Positions 57,830 to 64,000 of a DNA stretch of 64,000 bases are shown here, in pieces. The DNA comes from CAG-791 sp963593905 (lineage in GTDB: Bacteria; Bacillota; Clostridia; Lachnospirales; Lachnospiraceae). The notes under the pieces were generated by a model that was given only the letters and a program-made list of their open reading frames with translations, ran no database searches and was not told the DNA's origin. The DNA lies in contig CAVBBL010000007.1 in NCBI GenBank assembly GCA_963593905.1, positions 22,636 through 86,635 on the forward strand, in the 5' to 3' direction. Within the stretch, counting starts at the first letter, position 1. Each line of letters starts with the position of its first letter. The position numbers were made by a program, and so were the translations under genes.

Positions 57830-59797
57830 ATGGCAGATTTAGGAAAAGCTTATGTGCAGATTGTGCCATCTGCGCAGGGAATAAGCGGCAGCATTTCCAA
57901 AGTGCTGGGAGGCGAAGCCAGCAGCGCCGGAGAGAGTGCCGGAGAGAGTATAGCTTCCAAATTGGTCGGAAAATTAAAGACGGTTATTGCGGCGGCTGGT
58001 ATCGGAAAGATTGTGTCGGATGCCATCAGCGAGGGCGCAGACTATGAGCAGATGGTTGGCGGCATGGATACGCTTTATAAAAAAGATTCCGAAACCATGG
58101 TTAAATATGCGAATGAAGCGTTTAAAACTGCTCAGATCAGTGCCAACGAGTACATGGACACAGCTACGAAGTTTTCTGCATCACTGCTGACTTCTCTGGG
58201 GGGAGATACAAAAAAGGCAGCAGAGGCCGCAAACAGTGCCATCATAGACATGGCAGATAATGCCAACAAGATGGGTTCCAACATGGAGGACATCCAGAAC
58301 GCATATAAAGGCTTTGCGAAGCAGAACTACACAATGCTGGATAATCTTTCGTTAGGTTACGGCGGCACTAAAGAAGAGATGGAGCGGCTGTTGGCTGATG
58401 CTGAAAAGCTATCCGGCACAAAATACGACATCAGCAATCTAAATGATGTATACAGCGCTATTCATGTAATACAGGGCGAAATGGGCATTACTGGCACATC
58501 AGCGCTGGAAGCAGAAACAACGGTGTCCGGTGCTGTGAACATGATGAAGTCAGCGTGGTCGAACCTTCTGGCGCAAATGTCCAGCAGTGAGGGCGGCGAC
58601 GTAACCGGAGCCATGAAAAACTTGGTTACTTCCATTTTTGGTGATGGCACAGAAACAAACCTCGGCGTGTTGGGCACGGTGGTTCCTTCCATCATCCGAT
58701 TGGGGGCAAGTATAGGCCCTGCGTTGCTGACAGCCGTTACTGTTTCATTTTCGCAGATAAGAGCACAGCTTAACAAGGTGGGCATTGATTCTGTGGCGGA
58801 TCTGGCAAATGGAATCATGAGCAATGCGCAGGCCATGCTGACGAGCGGTATCACGGCTGTTAATAATTTTATAAGCGGCATCACCAGTAATTTGCCGACT
58901 GTATGCGCGCAAGCGAACACGATGCTGGCGGAGTTTCTGTCTGCTATTTCTGTACAGCTTCCCTCTGTGCTGGCGATGGGTAACGAGCTTGTGTTTAATC
59001 TGGTGGCAGGGTTATTAAATAACATTCCAACGCTGATAACTGGCGCGGGGCAGTTGGTGCTTACCTTTGTAACATTCCTGCTTACCAATATGCCTACTTT
59101 TATCGAGCAAGGCTTTAACATGATCTCTGCTATCGTACAGGGCATCGGCAACAACCTCCCTTCCATTGCGGCCAGTGCAGGAACTATGGTCGGAAAGTTT
59201 ATGGCTGTGATTGTGGCAAATCTTCCACTGATTCTGTTAAAGGGTGCAGAGATGATTATCAAACTGCTTGCCGGTATTGTGCGGCAGATTCCCAATGTGT
59301 TAAAGGCTATCGGCGAGTTGGTTATCAATATCGCCACGAGCTTTATCAGCGGGCAGGACTGGGGACAGGTTGGCCACGATATTATTGCAGGCGTAACCAA
59401 CGGACTTATTGCGGCAGGCTCCATGCTGTGGGATGCTATCACAGACATTGCCAGTCAGGCATTCAGTGCTGTAAAAGACTTTTTCGGCATCGCGTCCCCC
59501 TCTAAGCTGATGCGTGACGAGATTGGTAAGTTTATTCCTGCCGGCATTGCTAAAGGTATCGAACAGAATGCCGATTTAGTAACAAATGCCATGGATAGCC
59601 TTGGGGATGACACTCTGGACAGCGCGCTGACATTTAACAGCGGCAAACTTTCTGGCAGTGTGGCAGGCAATAATGGCAACACAACAGTAAATATGAATAT
59701 CTACGGAGCAGAGGGGCAGGATATAAACGAACTGGCACAGATTATTTCAGAGAAGCTAAACGCAGCAGTGACAAGAAAGACGGCGGTGTTTGCATGA
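57830..59797 (+). CDS. Tape measure protein
   Basis: 655 residues. N-terminal GKAYVQIVPSAQGISGSISK and AGIGKIVSDAISEGADYEQM are typical of Clostridial phage tape measures; the middle holds repeated hydrophobic segments (NNIPTLITGAGQLVLTFVTF, TNMPTFIEQGFNMISAIVQG, NNLPSIAASAGTMVGKFMAV) about 35-38 residues apart; near the C-terminus FFGIASPSKLMRDEIGKF is a common motif. Using about 1.5 angstrom per residue the tail would be near 100 nm. Confidence 0.93.
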   Translation: MADLGKAYVQIVPSAQGISGSISKVLGGEASSAGESAGESIASKLVGKLKTVIAAAGIGKIVSDAISEGADYEQMVGGMDTLYKKDSETMVKYANEAFKTAQISANEYMDTATKFSASLLTSLGGDTKKAAEAANSAIIDMADNANKMGSNMEDIQNAYKGFAKQNYTMLDNLSLGYGGTKEEMERLLADAEKLSGTKYDISNLNDVYSAIHVIQGEMGITGTSALEAETTVSGAVNMMKSAWSNLLAQMSSSEGGDVTGAMKNLVTSIFGDGTETNLGVLGTVVPSIIRLGASIGPALLTAVTVSFSQIRAQLNKVGIDSVADLANGIMSNAQAMLTSGITAVNNFISGITSNLPTVCAQANTMLAEFLSAISVQLPSVLAMGNELVFNLVAGLLNNIPTLITGAGQLVLTFVTFLLTNMPTFIEQGFNMISAIVQGIGNNLPSIAASAGTMVGKFMAVIVANLPLILLKGAEMIIKLLAGIVRQIPNVLKAIGELVINIATSFISGQDWGQVGHDIIAGVTNGLIAAGSMLWDAITDIASQAFSAVKDFFGIASPSKLMRDEIGKFIPAGIAKGIEQNADLVTNAMDSLGDDTLDSALTFNSGKLSGSVAGNNGNTTVNMNIYGAEGQDINELAQIISEKLNAAVTRKTAVFA

Positions 59798-60495
59798 GAG
59801 ACTATTTTACAATAAACGGCACACCCTCCAAGGACTTCGGCGTGTATCTGGCATCAGCCAATATAATGGACGCGCCAAAGCGAAACTTTAGTGAGGTGAC
59901 AGTGCCCGGAAGAAACGGCACGCTGCTGTATGACAACGGAAACTGGGACAACCAAGATCTGAAAGCGGTTTTATACATTCCAAAGGATGTAAGAAATAAC
60001 GCCGCTGCCTTCAGGTCTTTTCTCTTGTCTTTAGGCGGCTATTTTAGGTATGAGGACACACTCCACCCGGAGGAATACAGGATAGCCAGTTTATCCAATG
60101 CTTTCGAGATGGATAGCAGCGATAGACGCGGCGGCAGCATGACGGTTACTTTTAACTGCAAGCCGCTGCGTTATTTAAAGGCGGGGGAATATTCAACCAC
60201 GTTCACCCAGAGCGGCACGTTATACAGTGAGTTTTATGTTCCTGCGAAGCCGCTTTTAAGGGTGTATGGATATGGCACATTTCAAGTCGGCACTGGCACG
60301 CTTTCCATAGCTTCGGATGTAGATGGCTATCTGGATATAGACTGCGATCTAAAGGATGCTTACAGAGGTTCTCTGAATCGCAATTCATTTTTGACAGTTA
60401 CGAAGTGGCCGGAGCTTACAAAGGGCGTGAACAATATCACATTCCCTTCTACGATTTCTAAAATAGAGCTGACACCAAGGTGGGTAAGCTTATGA
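59794..60495 (+). CDS. Distal tail protein (Dit)
   Basis: 233 residues; GTPSKDFGVYLASANIMDAP, VTVPGRNGTLLYDNGNWDNQ and YFRYEDTLHPEEYRIASLSN are standard Dit motifs. It forms the hub at the tail tip. ATGA overlap with the tape measure gene. Confidence 0.9.
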   Translation: MRDYFTINGTPSKDFGVYLASANIMDAPKRNFSEVTVPGRNGTLLYDNGNWDNQDLKAVLYIPKDVRNNAAAFRSFLLSLGGYFRYEDTLHPEEYRIASLSNAFEMDSSDRRGGSMTVTFNCKPLRYLKAGEYSTTFTQSGTLYSEFYVPAKPLLRVYGYGTFQVGTGTLSIASDVDGYLDIDCDLKDAYRGSLNRNSFLTVTKWPELTKGVNNITFPSTISKIELTPRWVSL

Positions 60496-62315
60496 TTCCT
60501 ATTTTATTTGATAAAACAGAGAAAAACTTTACTTCTCAGGGGCTTGGCAGTCTGACGGATGCAATCTCTTGCTCAGTGACGGAAGAACGAAACGGCGAAT
60601 TTGAATTAGAGATGAAATATCCCATCAGCGGACTGCATTATGCAGATATAGCATACTCGCGCTATATTCTGGCAGTGCCTGCAGACGGGGAAACCGCACA
60701 GCCTTTTGAGATTTATAAGATTTCACGCCCTATCGGCGGCACAGTGACCATTTCAGCGCGTCATATATCCTATCAATTATCCTATATCGCTACGATTCCA
60801 GTGGGCGAGAGTACCAGCGCACAAAACGCACTAAATTCCTTAAAAACCGGGGCGGCGTCAACGTGTCCTTTCACATTTACTTCTGATGTAACCAAAGCGG
60901 GCACATTTTCAAACAAGAAAGTGCAGACAATCAGGGCACTACTTGGCGGACAGACAGGAAGTATCCTTGATGTGTACGGTGGGGAGTATAAGTGGGACAA
61001 ATGGAACGTATCGTTGTTGGATAATCGAGGTTCAACGCTGCCGGTAACTATCGAGTATGGCAAGAACCTCACGGACTTGACGCAGGAAGAAAATATTGAA
61101 AGCACATATACAGCCGTTATTGCTATGTGGTCGCAGGAGCAGGACGGAGTGACCACCACGGTATACAGCGACATAGCGTATACAGATAACAAAGATGCTT
61201 TCCCTTATGTGCGCACGCTGATTGTAGATAATACGTCCGATTACCAAGAAGCACCCACGAAAGCACAGCTGACAGAGAAAGCAAAACAGTACATAAAAGC
61301 AAACAAAGTCGGCGTGCCAAAAGTGAGCCTTACAATCTCTTTTGTTAATCTGAGGGACACTGAGGAATACAAGAACGTAGCACCACTGCAGAGGATCAAT
61401 CTCTGCGACACCATCAAAGTAAAGTTTTCAGAGCTTGGCGTGGATGCCTCCGCTAAAGTAATCAAAACTGTGTACGATGTGTTAAATGAGAAATATACAT
61501 CTTTAGAGATAGGAGAGGCAAAGACAAACATTGCAACTACTATAGCAAACATTGTGACGGATTACACGGACGAGATAACAGCAGCCAACGCAAGGCTTTA
61601 TGCACAGTTAGAGAGTGATCTGGAACGTGCCACTGCACTGATCGCCGGCGGCCTTGGCGGTTATGTGGTTATCAGAAAGAGTGAATCAACCGGCTACCCG
61701 GAAGAGATTCTGATTATGGACATGCCGGATAAAGCTACCGCTAAAAACGTGATAAGACTAAATAAAAACGGCATCGGCTTTTCCCAAAATGGCTATAACG
61801 GGCCATTCAATTCCGCATGGACAATAGACGGCGTGTTCAACGCCCAGTACATCGGAACGGGCATACTGTCGGCTGTCACTATGCAGACAGCAAAACCTAC
61901 TGAGAACATGCAGAGGCTAGCGATTGAAAAAGAAACCTCAGCAATAAAAGGATTTACCAGCGGCGGCATACTTATCAATCTGATTGACATGGTAAATGGC
62001 AACACTACTGGCGCGAGCATGGTAATAGATGCCAAAAACATGCTGGCAATCAGGACGCCAAAAATTGGCGTTACAAATGTTTCTGCAGGCACTGGTTCAG
62101 CAGAGGTAAAGACATGTATCACGCAGACAGGAGCTTATGTTACTAATATCACCAAGAATATGGGAGATTCAGAGCATCAGACATGGGAGGGTTATGTGTT
62201 TGGCGATACGTGTTACTGTACTCTGCCGGTCTATTTGAATGTAACTTATAGCGATACTGGTTTTGTGAATGGCCTTGCTATTTCTCACGAAACAGCACAG
62301 ACGGAGGTTGTTTAA
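60492..62315 (+). CDS. Tail-associated protein (prophage endopeptidase/tail-tip family)
   Basis: 607 residues from ATG 60492 (GTG 60480 also possible). IPILFDKTEKNFTSQGLGSL, LTDAISCSVTEERNGEFELE and GGTVTISARHISYQL match the N-terminal gp27-like hub domain of Tal proteins. The C-terminal third (MQTAKPTENMQ, a beta-rich region) is probably host-contact. No clear peptidase motif was found, so enzymatic activity is not claimed. Confidence 0.88.
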   Translation: MIPILFDKTEKNFTSQGLGSLTDAISCSVTEERNGEFELEMKYPISGLHYADIAYSRYILAVPADGETAQPFEIYKISRPIGGTVTISARHISYQLSYIATIPVGESTSAQNALNSLKTGAASTCPFTFTSDVTKAGTFSNKKVQTIRALLGGQTGSILDVYGGEYKWDKWNVSLLDNRGSTLPVTIEYGKNLTDLTQEENIESTYTAVIAMWSQEQDGVTTTVYSDIAYTDNKDAFPYVRTLIVDNTSDYQEAPTKAQLTEKAKQYIKANKVGVPKVSLTISFVNLRDTEEYKNVAPLQRINLCDTIKVKFSELGVDASAKVIKTVYDVLNEKYTSLEIGEAKTNIATTIANIVTDYTDEITAANARLYAQLESDLERATALIAGGLGGYVVIRKSESTGYPEEILIMDMPDKATAKNVIRLNKNGIGFSQNGYNGPFNSAWTIDGVFNAQYIGTGILSAVTMQTAKPTENMQRLAIEKETSAIKGFTSGGILINLIDMVNGNTTGASMVIDAKNMLAIRTPKIGVTNVSAGTGSAEVKTCITQTGAYVTNITKNMGDSEHQTWEGYVFGDTCYCTLPVYLNVTYSDTGFVNGLAISHETAQTEVV

Positions 62316-62650
62316 TGATTATTGATACCAAAGGTAACAGGATGCTGGCGGCGAGTATGTACGATGGCGTTATTGTACAGGATGGCAGCTACGCCATTTT
62401 TGTGGAATACAAGCCGGAGCATAAGGCGGCTGCAAAAGAAATTCTATACAGTAAATCACGGCTGTCAGAAACGGATTACAAAGCTATCAAACACGCTGAT
62501 GGTGCACTCACTGACGAAGAGTATGAGCCAATTAGAGCAGAGCGCCAGAAACTCCGTGACAGAATCAGAGAGCTTGAGGGAATGATTGAAACCCCAACAC
62601 TCACAAGGGAAGAAATAGAAGCGGCAGAGGCGGCTGCAGAAGGGAGATAA
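62315..62650 (+). CDS. Tail-region protein, 111 residues
   Basis: Begins MIIDTKGNRMLAASMYDGVI with a helical, charged C-terminus (RQKLRDRIRELEGMIE). Starts on the last base of the tail-associated gene's stop. Such small proteins are common before fibre genes; role unknown. Confidence 0.6.
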   Translation: MIIDTKGNRMLAASMYDGVIVQDGSYAIFVEYKPEHKAAAKEILYSKSRLSETDYKAIKHADGALTDEEYEPIRAERQKLRDRIRELEGMIETPTLTREEIEAAEAAAEGR

Positions 62651-62651
62651 G

Positions 62652-63641
62652 ATGGAAAGCTATAATTTACAACTGGTTCCGGGCGGCGTGCCGTTGGTGC
62701 TCCATGCGTCGCAGTATGACGGTGCACGAGATTATAAATTTACACCTCTGTATGGCAGTGCTGAATATGGCTACCAGAGCGGCGCGAAGGTCTGTGTGGA
62801 GGCAACAAAGCCGGACAAAACAGTGGTGCAGGAAGAAGCTACCTATAACACAGATGGCACGATTTACTATAAACCCTCTGAGGTGCTTTTCCAGGCGGCA
62901 GGAGATGTGCGCATGAAGGTGGTTATAGTTGACAGCGACAACATGACGCTGGCATCTGCTGCAGTTACTCTTGCGGTTGATTTGGCAGGAATAACAACAT
63001 ACGCACAGATTTCAGAGAGTGACCTCTCATTATTACATGCAACCGCGCAGAAATTACCCACGATTGATAGAAGTGTGGCAGAGGCACAGACGCAGGCAAG
63101 CAGAGCGAAAAGTTGGGCAGTAGGTCCTTCTGGCAGCGGTACGGACGGCACAGATACAAATAACTCTAAATATTGGTCTACGCAATCAGCTAACAGTGCC
63201 ACGGCGGCATCTGCGTCACAGAGCGCCGCCAAGACTTCGGAAACCAATGCAGCCGCTTCCAAAACGGCTGCGGCTAGTTCTCAAAGTGCCGCCAAGACAT
63301 CAGAAACCAACGCTGCCGCTTCCAAAACAGCAGCAGCTAACAGCGCCAGTGCTGCAAAGACATCAGAAACCAACGCTGCAACCTCAAAGACAGCAGCAGC
63401 TAATAGTGCCAGTGCGGCAAAGACATCGGAAACCAATGCAGCTACGTCAGCCAAAACAGCAGAATCATGGGCAATCGGTGGCACAGGTAGCAGAAGCGGA
63501 GAGGATACCAACAACGCCAAGTATTGGGCAGAACAGGCAGAAACAACAGTGACTGGCGTGGTGAGCTTGAATGGCAATGGTGGGAAAATCACTCTGGCAG
63601 TAGACAATTCCACTGGCGACATTAGCATAACTGTAGGATAA
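62652..63641 (+). CDS. Tail fibre/baseplate upper protein with tandem repeats
   Basis: 329 residues. An N-terminal BppU-like beta domain (LQLVPGGVPLVLHASQYDGA, residues 1-120) attaches to the tail. From 188 to 271 there are four 21-residue repeats of the type SAAKTSETNAAASKTAA, a trimeric coiled-coil-like spacer known from phage fibres. The C-terminus ends in a short beta segment. AGGGAGATAAG precedes the ATG. Confidence 0.85.
   Translation: MESYNLQLVPGGVPLVLHASQYDGARDYKFTPLYGSAEYGYQSGAKVCVEATKPDKTVVQEEATYNTDGTIYYKPSEVLFQAAGDVRMKVVIVDSDNMTLASAAVTLAVDLAGITTYAQISESDLSLLHATAQKLPTIDRSVAEAQTQASRAKSWAVGPSGSGTDGTDTNNSKYWSTQSANSATAASASQSAAKTSETNAAASKTAAASSQSAAKTSETNAAASKTAAANSASAAKTSETNAATSKTAAANSASAAKTSETNAATSAKTAESWAIGGTGSRSGEDTNNAKYWAEQAETTVTGVVSLNGNGGKITLAVDNSTGDISITVG
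63216..63467 (+). repeat. Four 63-base in-frame repeats in the fibre gene
   Basis: Units begin at 63216, 63279, 63342 and 63405 and encode SQSAAKTSETNAAASKTAAAS-like blocks with few changes. Unit number could vary by slippage or recombination and set the fibre length. Confidence 0.85.
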
Positions 63642-63700
63642 CCGTGGGGGAACACTGTGAGAGAAAAAATTTCTGAGCGCCACCGTATAAAGGAGGGAAC

Positions 63701-64000
63701 ATGGCTACTAAAACAGTATTAGGCAATGTGGTGACAGCCGTAACCAACAACATTGCCAAGATTAAGACAGCTATCGGCAACGCCACCACTTCGGCGGCAG
63801 GGCTGATGAGCAACACAGACAAAACGAAGCTTGATGGCGTGGAGGCTAGCGCCAACAAGACCACCATCGTCAACAACCTCACGGCAACCACCGCAGGGAG
63901 TGCACTGGACGCTACACAGGGCAAGGCACTGAGTGACAAGATAACTTCGCTAAATGATAGTTTAACGAACAGTGGAATGTTTTTAACGGGAGGCTCAGCA
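63701..64000 (+). CDS. Tail fibre or tip protein, 5' part only
   Basis: The first 100 codons are present; the gene runs past the window. MATKTVLGNVVTAVTNNIAK, NTDKTKLDGVEASANKTTIV and NNLTATTAGSALDATQGKAL are phrases common in phage tail-fibre and collar proteins. AAAGGAGGGAAC precedes the ATG. Confidence 0.75.
   Translation, partial: MATKTVLGNVVTAVTNNIAKIKTAIGNATTSAAGLMSNTDKTKLDGVEASANKTTIVNNLTATTAGSALDATQGKALSDKITSLNDSLTNSGMFLTGGSA

Larger units (their letters stand above)
44536..64000 (+). mobile_element. Siphovirus-type prophage, late region; left side incomplete, right side runs out of window
   Basis: From the broken last repeat onward all genes point right and follow phage order: small early/middle genes, HNH, terminase, portal, MuF head protein, scaffold, capsid, connectors, tail tube, tail chaperones, tape measure, distal tail, tail-associated protein, fibres. 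No integrase, repressor or replication gene lies between the CRISPR array and the packaging genes, and a DNA methylase there is truncated. The left boundary at 44536 is inferred from the repeat break; no att site was identified. Confidence 0.88.

Noticed and set aside
60492..62315. Peptidoglycan hydrolase activity in the tail-associated protein
   Set aside because: No catalytic motif of an amidase, peptidase or lysozyme was visible.

Overview
The window looks like chromosome from a low/mid-GC Gram-positive anaerobe of the Clostridia, most likely a gut Lachnospiraceae. The signs are the lepA-hemW pair, a CIRCE-controlled groESL operon, ECF folate uptake behind a THF riboswitch, CUT1 sugar ABC genes without a local ATPase, purine-rich Shine-Dalgarno sites and many short Rho-independent terminators. 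The family assignment is inference; no rRNA or tRNA gene was seen.

Layout. 1-6372: end of lepA, hemW, a secreted GH25 muramidase with cell-wall-binding repeats, and the DNA-uptake pair comM-like and dprA. 6373-9998: a MATE exporter behind a long structured leader, two tiny membrane-protein genes on the minus strand, and a MerR-methyltransferase fusion. 10160-13337: rfbB, rfbD and rfbA for dTDP-L-rhamnose precursors, with a repeated hairpin leader in front of rfbB and rfbA; rfbC is not present. 13869-30092: a rhamnoside-use locus with a LacI regulator, GH106 enzyme, sugar-binding lipoprotein, a permease fused to an extracytoplasmic beta-propeller, a second permease, GH78 rhamnosidase, a MATE exporter, and rhamnulokinase behind its own switch-like leader. 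folT with a THF riboswitch lies between them on the minus strand. 30582-35572: an OPT transporter, an orphan PqqD-like protein, groES and groEL. 35844-44535: a complete type I-C CRISPR-Cas system (cas3-cas5-cas8c-cas7-cas4-cas1-cas2) with 15 full repeats, 15 spacers and a truncated 16th repeat.

44536-64000 is a siphovirus-type prophage that begins where the last CRISPR repeat breaks off. It has a run of very small genes, a broken DNA methylase, a consensus promoter, then HNH, terminase, portal, MuF head protein, scaffold, capsid, connectors, tail tube, a frameshifted tail chaperone pair, tape measure, distal tail, tail-associated protein and fibre genes. No integrase, repressor or replication genes lie on its left side, so that side appears deleted or rearranged.

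The most interesting points are: (1) the MuF head protein carries a C-terminal toxin-like domain with a His/Cys pair resembling caspase-clan peptidases, followed at once by a small overlapping gene that looks like its immunity protein; (2) the beta-propeller/permease fusion; (3) the composite hairpin leaders of the rfb genes and a related hairpin before cas1; (4) a candidate RNA switch before rhaB in which one segment can pair either with an upstream stem or with the ribosome binding site; (5) twin micro-membrane proteins; (6) hydrophilic repeat insertions in several otherwise conserved proteins.
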